Part shown: positions 36,982-45,330 of the stretch, in pieces | Position numbering within the stretch: the first letter of the stretch is position 1 | Layout of the letters: the number at the start of each line of letters is the position of its first letter | Source: SKPS01 sp964469215 | GTDB lineage: Bacteria; Bacteroidota; Bacteroidia; Bacteroidales; SKPS01 | Length of the DNA: 64,000 nucleotides | Reading direction: 5' to 3' | Assembly: GCA_964469215.1 (NCBI GenBank) | Contig: CAYXYB010000001.1 | Location: 124,001-188,000 of the forward strand | Position numbers and translations under genes: made by a program | The notes under the pieces: model-generated | Told to the model about the DNA's origin: nothing | What the model saw: only the letters and a program-made list of their open reading frames with translations | The model's database searches: none

Positions 36982-38943
36982 ATGAACCCCATAAACACTC
37001 TCTTATTGATGGCAGCATACATCGTTGTGCTGGTCATGGTCTATGTCAGGTTTTTTTATCACCGCCACAATGGTTTTATGCTGTTTGTGAAGAATGTTTT
37101 ACTACCGATAACGGTTGTTGGAGGCTGGGTTGTCTATTTCACCGGCTATCATCTGGGCAGCGAAATTGAGCACAACTTTTTCACGGTGTTAACACATGGA
37201 TTGCTGGCGCTATTTTCTGCGGGCCGCCTTTTTGTGCTAGGCAACGATCTTGTTGAGGTGTCGCATCAGGTCAAGGAGAATATGAACTGGCTGCTGTGGT
37301 TTTCGCTGGTTGGAGCCATGGCTGTCTTCCTGTCGGTGTCAATATTGCTTCATGTGTTCGGCAAGCGGCTCATAACAAGGATAAGGATCTGGATCAAGGT
37401 TTCAAAAGAAAACCATATATTTTTCGGGGTAAACGAAGCCTCAATTTCCCTGGCAAAAGACCTGATTCAGAACGACAGGGGAAGATTGGTGGTTTTTATA
37501 AAGAAACTGGATTTCCGGGAGGATGCTAACCTTTATCAATCAGTGGAAGAGACAGGGGCAATGGTTATTAACAATGAATCGTTCCTTGAAACCATCTCAC
37601 TTAAAAGCGAGGAGAGCATCTTTGGCGTACATCGTGAATCATCGGATCCGATAATTCTCAATAAACTAAAACTGATCAGAAAGATCAGCAGATGCCCTTC
37701 GCATCTCTATATCTTGTCGGAGAGGGAGGAGTGGAATATGAGCATTGCCCGTTCGATACTGAACGAGTCGGATACACTTAAGATGAGCCATACGCTCACC
37801 TTCCACATCAGGATCAGCGGTGCAGACCTGGAAGAGCCATTCTACAAGAGTTTGCCACCCCCTTTACCGAATGTCAGGATACGGTTACTCAACTATTCCG
37901 ATGTGGCGGCACGCCAGCTTATTGCCCTCCATAATCCGGCAGACTGGATAGGAAAAGATACTTCAAAGGCACTTGCAACCACCGATTTCAATGTCATGAT
38001 CGTGGGGTTTGACCAGATAGGGAATGCAGCCCTCCGCAAGTTGGTTGAATATGGCCAGTTTGCAGGATCACATTTCAGTGCAACAGTTACTGATAAAAAC
38101 ATTGAGATCAAAAAAGGGAGATTCAGAAACAGCTTCCCCGGATTGATATCGGAGTACAAGATGGAATTTCATGAAGCTGAAGCCGGTTGCAGTTACTTTT
38201 TCGATCTGGTAAAGGAGAAAATGGATACGCTGGATTATATAGTCATAACACTGGGAGATGACACTTTGAATATTCAGACTGCTATTGACATAAGGGAGGT
38301 GCTTGTAAAAAATTCGGTTAAAAGGATGAAGATAATTGCCCAGGTAAAAAACAATGAGCATTTCAGGCACCTGTTCGACATTACGGAAGGGATCAGTATC
38401 AATGTGTTTGGCAGAGTTCACGACATCTTCACTGAGGATATTGTGGTTAGGGGGAAGCTGGAGGCAATGGCAGTAAGGATCCATGATTACTACAATACAA
38501 TGAAGCCACCGGAAAAGCAGAGAGGATGGGAGCAACTTACCAGGATGGAACAGGCCAGCAATGTGTCGGCCGCAGATCATATCTATACAAAACTGACCAT
38601 GACGAAGTTAAGGCCTGCAGATATCCGGCAATTGGAAAGCCAGGTAACCTATGAGAGTATGTTGGGGGAGGAAAGGATAGAGAACCTGGCCAGGGGAGAG
38701 CACCTCCATTGGAATGCCATGCTTTTCTCTCACGGTTGGGCCAGATGGAACCTTTCAGACATCCCCGCCGGTTCAAAATCAAACAAGGACAATATCCGTA
38801 AACTGCACGCGTGCCTGGTAGACTGGGATGAACTTGCTGCGGTAGAAGAACGATTCAGAGAAGATTATTACAAGTATGATTACGACATAATTCAAAATAT
38901 TTATAAATTGATTAAAGAGGGGGTGTATAGCGCAGATGTGTGA
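36982..38943 (+). CDS. Four-helix membrane protein with two TrkA-N/RCK-like folds and a C-terminal RyR domain
   Basis: The 653-residue protein has four predicted helices (about residues 5-26, 38-58, 68-90 and 103-127). A first Rossmann-like fold near 142 (HIFFGVNEASISLAKDLI) has a degenerate glycine motif. A second near 332 (FNVMIVGFDQIGNAALRKL) has GFDQIG and an LDYIVITLGDD strand, as in TrkA-N/RCK domains that bind NAD(H) or nucleotides and gate channels. Residues ~560-648 match the RyR domain: ENLARGEHLHWNAMLFSHGW, then LHACLVDWDEL and EDYYKYDYDII. No K+ selectivity filter is visible, so it need not be a channel. RyR domains in bacteria are known but poorly characterised. It is coupled to the TPR genes. 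Confidence 0.72.
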   Translation: MNPINTLLLMAAYIVVLVMVYVRFFYHRHNGFMLFVKNVLLPITVVGGWVVYFTGYHLGSEIEHNFFTVLTHGLLALFSAGRLFVLGNDLVEVSHQVKENMNWLLWFSLVGAMAVFLSVSILLHVFGKRLITRIRIWIKVSKENHIFFGVNEASISLAKDLIQNDRGRLVVFIKKLDFREDANLYQSVEETGAMVINNESFLETISLKSEESIFGVHRESSDPIILNKLKLIRKISRCPSHLYILSEREEWNMSIARSILNESDTLKMSHTLTFHIRISGADLEEPFYKSLPPPLPNVRIRLLNYSDVAARQLIALHNPADWIGKDTSKALATTDFNVMIVGFDQIGNAALRKLVEYGQFAGSHFSATVTDKNIEIKKGRFRNSFPGLISEYKMEFHEAEAGCSYFFDLVKEKMDTLDYIVITLGDDTLNIQTAIDIREVLVKNSVKRMKIIAQVKNNEHFRHLFDITEGISINVFGRVHDIFTEDIVVRGKLEAMAVRIHDYYNTMKPPEKQRGWEQLTRMEQASNVSAADHIYTKLTMTKLRPADIRQLESQVTYESMLGEERIENLARGEHLHWNAMLFSHGWARWNLSDIPAGSKSNKDNIRKLHACLVDWDELAAVEERFREDYYKYDYDIIQNIYKLIKEGVYSADV

Positions 38944-38985
38944 TTAAAACCTCATTGGTGAGTAATTGAAGATTATTCCGAATGG

Positions 38986-40476
38986 TCAAATCCCAAAAAC
39001 AAACTCCCCCCAGAAATACATCATTGCAGTGATGACAAGTGCACCAATGATGTTAAGGATAAGACCTGTTCTGGCCATTTGTAACATGGTAATTTTTCCG
39101 GTGCCAAAAACGATGGCATTGGGTGGTGTTGCCACAGGGAGCATAAAAGCCATGGATGCAGAAATTGTTGCAGGTATCATCAGGAGCAGGGGATTTATCT
39201 GAGTTGTTACAGCGATACCGGCTAATATTGGAAGTACCATCTCTGTTGTTGCTGTGTTGGAGGTTAGCTCGGTAAGGAAAGTCATTATAAAGCAGATAAT
39301 GAGTATCACTATGAAAGGGTGTAAGTTAGCAACACCGGTAAGTTGTTCACCGAACCAGAGCGACAGACCGGATTCTTTAAACCCTGATGCAAGGGCAAAT
39401 CCTCCGCCGAACAGCAGCAGGATGTTCCAGGGGAGTGCCGAAGCTGTTTTCCAGTCCATAATTGTGGTACCTTTACCTTTACCAGCCGGTATTATAAAAA
39501 GTAATACTGCCGTTGCAATCGCAACAGAACCATCATTGAGGTATGTTCCGTATGGTAGTATCCCAGCCCATCCGGGAAGTGTGTAAGACCCGAGTTCCAG
39601 ATCGGCCCGGAATAGCCAAAGCAATGCCAGCAAAACAAAAACGATAAGAACAACACTCTCCTCATAGCTTCGTTTTCCAAGCTTTTGAAGTTGCCTAGTG
39701 ATGAGCATTCTTCCTACACCTATCCAGGCATCTTTTTCCGGTCTGAATAACATATACAAAATTATCCAGGTTAAAGAGAAAAGTATCAGGGCAGTGGGCA
39801 AAGCAAAAAGCATCCACTGAGAAAAGGGGATTTCAGGTGCTTCCGGAAAACAGATATGGAAAATCCTCACAAAAGAGAGGTTTGGCGGTGTTCCTACCAG
39901 AGTTGAGATACCACCTATTGAAGAGCCGTAGGCAATTCCGAGAAGGAGACCGATGCTGAACCTTGCAGCCCTCTTCCCGGTTGCAAGTGATTCGAGCTGC
40001 TGGATGATAGACATGGCTATTGGCAGCATCATCATGGCTGTTGCCGTGTTGGATATCCACATCGAAAGAAATGAAGAAGCAATCATAAACCCGAGGAGGA
40101 TCCTTGCAGGGCTCACTCCGGTTAATGCAAGTATATGCAATGCTATCCGTTTGTGAAGGTTCCACCTCTGCATAGCCAGGGCAACCAAAAAACCACCCAT
40201 GAACAGGAAGATAACATCGTTGAAATATGTTGCAGCAACGGCTTTGCCATCCATAATACCGAAAACGGGAAAGAGCACCACAGGCAGAAGAGATGTTACT
40301 GCCAATGGCACAACCTCTGTTATCCACCAGACTGCCATCAGCAAAGCCACGCAGAAGGTATAGGTTACATGCGGATTGGCAGGGTCAAGAGGTACAAAGA
40401 GCAGTACATACAAAATTACCGCTGGAACAATAACGAAACTTATAATACCCCGGGCGACAGATCTCTTCTTACTCAT
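38986..40476 (-). CDS. DASS/SLC13-family sodium:anion symporter
   Basis: The 496-residue protein has about 11-13 helices and both signature SNT motifs of the divalent anion:Na+ symporter family (WISNTATAMMMLPIA and ELTSNTATTEMVLPIL), which bind the substrate carboxylate and sodium ions. Likely substrates are C4-dicarboxylates, citrate or sulfate; the sequence does not separate these. It sits alone on the minus strand, convergent with the RyR gene and divergent from the small barrel gene. Confidence 0.9.
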   Translation of the reverse strand: MSKKRSVARGIISFVIVPAVILYVLLFVPLDPANPHVTYTFCVALLMAVWWITEVVPLAVTSLLPVVLFPVFGIMDGKAVAATYFNDVIFLFMGGFLVALAMQRWNLHKRIALHILALTGVSPARILLGFMIASSFLSMWISNTATAMMMLPIAMSIIQQLESLATGKRAARFSIGLLLGIAYGSSIGGISTLVGTPPNLSFVRIFHICFPEAPEIPFSQWMLFALPTALILFSLTWIILYMLFRPEKDAWIGVGRMLITRQLQKLGKRSYEESVVLIVFVLLALLWLFRADLELGSYTLPGWAGILPYGTYLNDGSVAIATAVLLFIIPAGKGKGTTIMDWKTASALPWNILLLFGGGFALASGFKESGLSLWFGEQLTGVANLHPFIVILIICFIMTFLTELTSNTATTEMVLPILAGIAVTTQINPLLLMIPATISASMAFMLPVATPPNAIVFGTGKITMLQMARTGLILNIIGALVITAMMYFWGEFVFGI

Positions 40477-40771
40477 ATGAAAACGGACTAAGTTATGACG
40501 GCAAGTTAGTTAAATGATATTAAAGAGGTTATGCTCTTTGTTTTCAACCTTCTGTTTTTCATAAGTTGTTAAATTGTTCATACCCCTATGGTGAAAATTT
40601 GACTATTTTTGCCAATGATAGATATCATTTAGATTTGTTTTTTGTATATACTGATAAACAATAGATTATATGTTTTAAAAAAAATTACACCAAAGAATTT
40701 TTCTGGTTAGTGTAGAGATTAGTTTTAAAATGAAATGTTCAAAACAGGGCTAAATTAAAAATTAAAAAGTT

Positions 40772-41260
40772 ATGAAAAGAGTTATCACAGCAGGAATTAT
40801 TTTATTGTTTGTATTAACTGGGGTAAAGGCACAGATTAATCCCCGTGTTTTTGGAGGCAGAATTGAAGGTGGCCAGAGCCTTTTTCTTGCAGAGGCTTCA
40901 TACCAGCATGCTTTGGGAGAGAAAAACAGGCTTGAACTGGATCTGGGTTTTGGTGGTAATCCACTTCATACAAGATTGTTTCTGTCGGGTATTTATCACT
41001 GGCACTGGAACATTAAGGCTGGGTTCAACTGGTATGTGGGACCGGGTGGAGGAGTAGGATTAATCAATCATAAACATAACACCTACATGAACGTTGCTGT
41101 TTGCGGGCAGGTTGGAATAGAATACAATTTCATGATTCATGGGCTCCCGTTATTGGTGAGCCTTGATGCAAGGCCAATGTGGGATATCCTTGGCGATTAT
41201 GCCGGTCTCGGTGTTGGAACTGCTTTGGGTGTAAGATATGTTTTGAAGGGAAAGCAATGA
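40772..41260 (+). CDS. Small outer-membrane beta-barrel protein
   Basis: The 162-residue product has a signal peptide ending in VKAQ and a series of amphipathic beta-strands rich in aromatic and glycine residues (FNWYVGPGGGVGLINHK, LGVGTALGVRYVLKGKQ). It resembles OmpA/OmpW-like eight-stranded barrels, with an aromatic-containing last strand. Function is unknown. It is followed immediately by a phosphoesterase gene. Confidence 0.72.
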   Translation: MKRVITAGIILLFVLTGVKAQINPRVFGGRIEGGQSLFLAEASYQHALGEKNRLELDLGFGGNPLHTRLFLSGIYHWHWNIKAGFNWYVGPGGGVGLINHKHNTYMNVAVCGQVGIEYNFMIHGLPLLVSLDARPMWDILGDYAGLGVGTALGVRYVLKGKQ

Positions 41261-41267
41261 AACGCCC

Positions 41268-41981
41268 TTGCAATTCAATAACTTGATCAGGACAATAACG
41301 ATCGGAGATCTTCACGGACTCAACAGCTGGAAGGTTGTTGATCCCGGCAAGTATGAAAAAATTATTTTTCTGGGCGATTACTTTGACTCACTAAAGGTGA
41401 GGGATGATGAAATGGTTCAGAATTTCATCGAAATCATTGAATTCAAACAGGAATGGTTCGACAGAGTGATCCTTATAATAGGGAATCATGAGATGAGTTA
41501 TCTAAACCCTGAATACAGGTCATCGGGTTACAGGTCAACAATAGGCTCTCTGGTTGAAAGCATGCTCTGGAGTTATCTTGAGTTGTTCAAGGTGGCATGG
41601 CAGTACAAAAATTACCTTTGGAGCCATGCAGGTGTCGAACAGAGTTTTTATGAAAAACACATTGCTTCGCGTATCCTTGATGGTGACAAGACCATTGCCA
41701 ATACCCTGCAGCGATTGTTTGAAGCGGAGTACCCTCCTATTTTTGAAGTGGGTTATGAGAGGGGAGGAGCTTACAACAATGTTGGCGGGCCTCTCTGGAT
41801 TGATGCAGAACGACTTCTCGCTTCCCCTCTTAAAGGGTATCACCAGATTGTAGGCCATAACCCGTGCAGGACAATTCTTCATCATACCCCTTTCCCGGAT
41901 GATCATGAAACGTCAGTTACCTTATGTGACTGTATTGAAAGGGGGGATGGAAAGTTATATGAGATCGAAATTACCTCGTGA
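41268..41981 (+). CDS. Calcineurin-like metallophosphoesterase
   Basis: The motifs of the family are in order: GDLHG (13-17), GDYFDS (36-41), GNHE (~72-75), WSHAGV and VGHNPCR. They bind two metal ions and hydrolyse phosphomonoesters or diesters. The 237-residue length fits single-domain members. The only in-frame start is TTG 41268. An ATG at 41257 overlaps the preceding stop, as a coupled start would, but is in a different frame and stops after nine codons, so a small indel near the start or a rare start codon should be considered. Confidence 0.8.
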   Translation: MQFNNLIRTITIGDLHGLNSWKVVDPGKYEKIIFLGDYFDSLKVRDDEMVQNFIEIIEFKQEWFDRVILIIGNHEMSYLNPEYRSSGYRSTIGSLVESMLWSYLELFKVAWQYKNYLWSHAGVEQSFYEKHIASRILDGDKTIANTLQRLFEAEYPPIFEVGYERGGAYNNVGGPLWIDAERLLASPLKGYHQIVGHNPCRTILHHTPFPDDHETSVTLCDCIERGDGKLYEIEITS

Positions 41982-42027
41982 GATTCTTTACATTAATTAA
42001 AGTTGTGACATTGCCAACCCGCAATTG

Positions 42028-43638
42028 CTACTCAGAGATTCTCTTTTGCTTCAACACCCTGTCTGAAGCAAGTTTCCCGGTAAGTATTGACATGGGCACC
42101 CCACCGGGGCTGTAAACCCATTGGCCTGCCTGAAACACATCCGGAATGGGGGTTTTCACCGAACGATCGGCGATCTGGATCTTATCAATCACCGGCATGG
42201 AATCTGAAAAAGCCCATCCCGTAATACCCCCTTCCGAACTCCCTACCCTTTGCTCGATGCTGAGTGGTGTGAATGAGAACTGCCCGATGATGTGTTCTCT
42301 AAGCATAGGATATACGGAATCGTTGATAACGGAAATCATTTTTGCTTCAAATTCCTGTATAAATTCACTTAGCCACCCCGCCTCCTGCACTTTTTTAAAC
42401 AGGTTATATTCAGCCAGAAGGCTTAATATAACCCCTGTTTTCCCTTCAGGAGCCATGGCGGGATCTTTCAGCACGGGTATAGAGATCTCGAATGTGTTAA
42501 GCCGGATAAAACGATCGAGCCACTCCAGGAGCTCTGCTTTTGAAACATTCGGAAATCTTTCCAGAACTGAGTCCAGCTCCTTGCGGTGAACCTCGCCCAC
42601 ACCATCAGGCAAAGGGGTGTAAAAGAAGTGGCCATGGGCAATCTCTGCAAACCTTTCGGGAGGTACATCCACCTGAAGAAACAGGGTAAAAATGGAGTCT
42701 CCGCCCCTGTGTTTAAGAAATGTGGCTTTTGTTTCCTCTGTTATGATTTTGCTATCAGCAGGCAGGTTTTGAAAATCGGAAATAGTGTACAATTTTTTCA
42801 AATCTGCCGCCCAGATTAGTTTGTCATAGGTGTACCGTATTCCCTGAGTGTCTGTTACAAAACGGGCTGCCGGATCCACAGAAGTGATTGGCGTTCCGGT
42901 TCTGATGGTGCCACCCAGCGAGTTGATTTTGTTTACAAGGGCATCTGAAAGTTTTCCAACCCCCCCTTTTGGATAAAAATAGTCGAGATAGAGCGAAAAA
43001 TAGCTAAGGGCAAAGAAGGCAGGAGTGTTTTTGAAGAAGTGCTGAGAAATGATGTCGCGTGACGCAGGATTGGTGATGATCTCCTTCAGGTAGATTTCCA
43101 CCGGGGTTTTCATTCTGTTGATTTTACGCACTGTGACAAGAAATCTGGGGAACCACGGTAGTATTTTTCTGAAGATAAAGGGCAGATCACTATTAAGATC
43201 TTTAAAAACAGGGTTTTCAATACCGTATAACACATCCATGTGTTTCATTATCCTCCTGATGACCCTGATCAGCACATCTATTTCGTCACTCTCTTGCGGG
43301 AAATACTTTTTCAGAAGAGAAGTATATGTTTTAAGGCTGTCGATGTTTTCGATATGAATGATGTCTTTTCCTATTCCCAGCGACACGTGACTCTTCACTG
43401 TTTCGAGCTCTGTTTTCAGATCTTTCAGCATGGTGAGGATGATTCCCGCATCCAGCAGTGCTCGAACTCCGGCATCAAAGCGGAAACCATTCCGGTCGAA
43501 TGTATTAACAAGGCCGCCGCACACATCATTCTGTTCCAGAAGCAGCACCTTCCGTCCGGCACGTGCCTGATAGGATGTTGCCGTCAAGCCGGCAATACCG
43601 CCACCCACCACAATGGTATCATAATGGTTGTCTGACAT
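42028..43638 (-). CDS. FAD-dependent desaturase/isomerase-like oxidoreductase (CrtI/RetSat type)
   Basis: The 536-residue protein has an N-terminal dinucleotide fold (IVVGGGIAGLTATSYQARAG), the GGL motif typical of phytoene-desaturase-like enzymes and a C-terminal FAD motif (VFQAGQWVYSPGGVPMSILT). Relatives desaturate, isomerise or saturate polyenes such as carotenoids and retinol. I chose ATG 43638 because the Rossmann fold begins there; the frame is open to 43716 inside the SDR gene. It starts 2 bp after the SDR stop, so the two are co-transcribed. The substrate is not known. Confidence 0.8.
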   Translation of the reverse strand: MSDNHYDTIVVGGGIAGLTATSYQARAGRKVLLLEQNDVCGGLVNTFDRNGFRFDAGVRALLDAGIILTMLKDLKTELETVKSHVSLGIGKDIIHIENIDSLKTYTSLLKKYFPQESDEIDVLIRVIRRIMKHMDVLYGIENPVFKDLNSDLPFIFRKILPWFPRFLVTVRKINRMKTPVEIYLKEIITNPASRDIISQHFFKNTPAFFALSYFSLYLDYFYPKGGVGKLSDALVNKINSLGGTIRTGTPITSVDPAARFVTDTQGIRYTYDKLIWAADLKKLYTISDFQNLPADSKIITEETKATFLKHRGGDSIFTLFLQVDVPPERFAEIAHGHFFYTPLPDGVGEVHRKELDSVLERFPNVSKAELLEWLDRFIRLNTFEISIPVLKDPAMAPEGKTGVILSLLAEYNLFKKVQEAGWLSEFIQEFEAKMISVINDSVYPMLREHIIGQFSFTPLSIEQRVGSSEGGITGWAFSDSMPVIDKIQIADRSVKTPIPDVFQAGQWVYSPGGVPMSILTGKLASDRVLKQKRISE

Positions 43639-43640
43639 TT

Positions 43641-44645
43641 TTATGTGGTTTTGGTTTGATGGTCGATGCTTTTTGTTGATGATGTTTCCGTGGTGAGATC
43701 GAGTTCGGTCATGCACAGGGTTTTCTTCCAGAGTTTTCGGGCAACCTCCATGTCCTTAGCAGGTGGTGCGGGTACCTCCTGGGTGGTGAGGTTAAAGAAT
43801 TTCCCACTCACCCCTTCAAGGTCAGGTGATGCTCCAAGGTAGTAAAGAGCTTCGGCTGAGATCTCAGGTGATCGTAAGGTTTTGTCCAACACTTGTTTCT
43901 TGAACCATTGGTATATCCTGCCATTCTCCTGCCCGGTGTCGGTCTTTACTGCTCCCGGGTGCATCGTGTTGATGGTAACTCTTGTGCCCTGGAAAAGTTC
44001 ATCAAATATCAGCATGGCTAGTATCTGAGCTGTTTTTGCCGAACCGTAGCTTTTTAATCCCGAATACCGATGCTTCTGCCAGTTCAGATCATCGAGATGC
44101 AAACCCCAAGCAGCAAAACGATGCCCTTCAGAGCCAACCATGATGACCCTTGCTCCCTCCTGCGACTTCAGCTTCTCCATCAGCAGGTAGGTAATTATAA
44201 AAGATGCCAGGTAATGTACCATAAATGTTTTTTCGAAACCTTCTTTGGTCAGCTCTCTCCTTGTAAGATACACCCCTGCGTTGTGGATGAGAACATCTAT
44301 ATCCTCCGGCCATTGCTGCAACTCAGTGGATACCCTGAAAACATCCTCCAGGTTCAAAAAATCAGTTATGAGGTAATTACAGCGAACCCCGAATTCTGTC
44401 TCAATCTCAACGCGCAGCTTCTCCGATTTATCAAGATTTCTGTTTATGCAAAGAAGGTTAGCACCCATTCCTGCATATTTCCTGGCCGTCACATAGCCGA
44501 TGCCTGAGGTGGCACCTGTGATAACTACCAGTTTTCCGCCAAATTTATCACTGCAAAGGGCAGGGGAGGAGCGGTTATTTCTTATCATGGCCATAATATC
44601 CGGCCAGTTGTATTCACGAAAGTATTTCCTGATATTGCGTTTCAT
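43641..44645 (-). CDS. Short-chain dehydrogenase/reductase
   Basis: The 334-residue protein has TGATSGIG (cofactor), NAG, a catalytic Ser (IMVGSEGH) and YGSAK (Tyr and Lys). After these comes HPGAVKTD. The layout resembles retinol dehydrogenase and WWOX-like SDRs that reduce or oxidise lipid alcohols. It sits between an NTF2-like gene and the CrtI-like oxidoreductase, which suggests a small isoprenoid or lipid redox pathway. The Arg after TGATSGIGYVTA does not settle NAD versus NADP. Confidence 0.85.
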   Translation of the reverse strand: MKRNIRKYFREYNWPDIMAMIRNNRSSPALCSDKFGGKLVVITGATSGIGYVTARKYAGMGANLLCINRNLDKSEKLRVEIETEFGVRCNYLITDFLNLEDVFRVSTELQQWPEDIDVLIHNAGVYLTRRELTKEGFEKTFMVHYLASFIITYLLMEKLKSQEGARVIMVGSEGHRFAAWGLHLDDLNWQKHRYSGLKSYGSAKTAQILAMLIFDELFQGTRVTINTMHPGAVKTDTGQENGRIYQWFKKQVLDKTLRSPEISAEALYYLGASPDLEGVSGKFFNLTTQEVPAPPAKDMEVARKLWKKTLCMTELDLTTETSSTKSIDHQTKTT

Positions 44646-44654
44646 GGTTACTGA

Positions 44655-45131
44655 TCAGCCGAATTTTCGTTTCATAAACCTGCGGTATGCCTTGCCAAAT
44701 CGTGGGATGTTGTCGAAAATATCTCCCCAGAGGTCATAATAGTCGCGTTGTTCAGTGATCTTTCCTTTATCGTTAAGGGTGAGTCTGCTTGCACCGTAGA
44801 GCACTGAACTGGGATTGCGCTTGTAGCTGATTGTCATCTCCCATTCAATGAACAACACTTTGCCATCCATGATGGCTCTCAACACATTCATGTTCAATGC
44901 CTTTGACCGGTTTGCCAAACGTTCGGTCATAGCTCTGAATACCTCAATGCCCCGTATCTCCTGGATGGAATCCCTGAAAACAATATTGTCATCATAATAT
45001 GGCAGAATATGCGACCAGTCGGGTTTGCCTGAAGTGTTGTAGGTTCTCTCCCACAACATTTTAATTGTGGTTGCGTCCAGCACCACATGATCAACAGGTT
45101 GCATGACTTGCTCTCGCTCCAAAGAATCCAT
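44655..45131 (-). CDS. SnoaL/NTF2-like fold protein
   Basis: The 158-residue protein has the cone-shaped NTF2-like pattern: helix, YYDDNIVFRDSIQEIRG, FRAMTERL, then strands ending in YYDLWGDIFDNIPRFGKAYR. Family members include isomerases, hydratases and ligand-binding proteins. It is the first gene of the run with the SDR and CrtI-like genes (9 bp before the SDR) and may act on their substrate or bind it. No catalytic residue can be assigned. Confidence 0.75.
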   Translation of the reverse strand: MDSLEREQVMQPVDHVVLDATTIKMLWERTYNTSGKPDWSHILPYYDDNIVFRDSIQEIRGIEVFRAMTERLANRSKALNMNVLRAIMDGKVLFIEWEMTISYKRNPSSVLYGASRLTLNDKGKITEQRDYYDLWGDIFDNIPRFGKAYRRFMKRKFG

Positions 45132-45330
45132 GTCGTAGGTCTTTTGTTTTTATTGAAGGTGATAATGTTTTCATTTTCCGCTGAAAAGTTACGTATTATT
45201 TTCTAAATAACCTCAATATCCATTCAAACACTTTTCAATGCAAAAAGTTCTCTCAACCTCAACCTCAACAATCATTCAATGCAGATAAGTGATGATTTCC
45301 TTATGACAGAAATCCCTTGCTCATAAAGTT

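Noticed and set aside
36982..38943. Classical potassium channel
   Set aside because: No TVGYG-like selectivity filter or pore helix is visible between the membrane helices, so I call it TrkA-N/RCK-like only.
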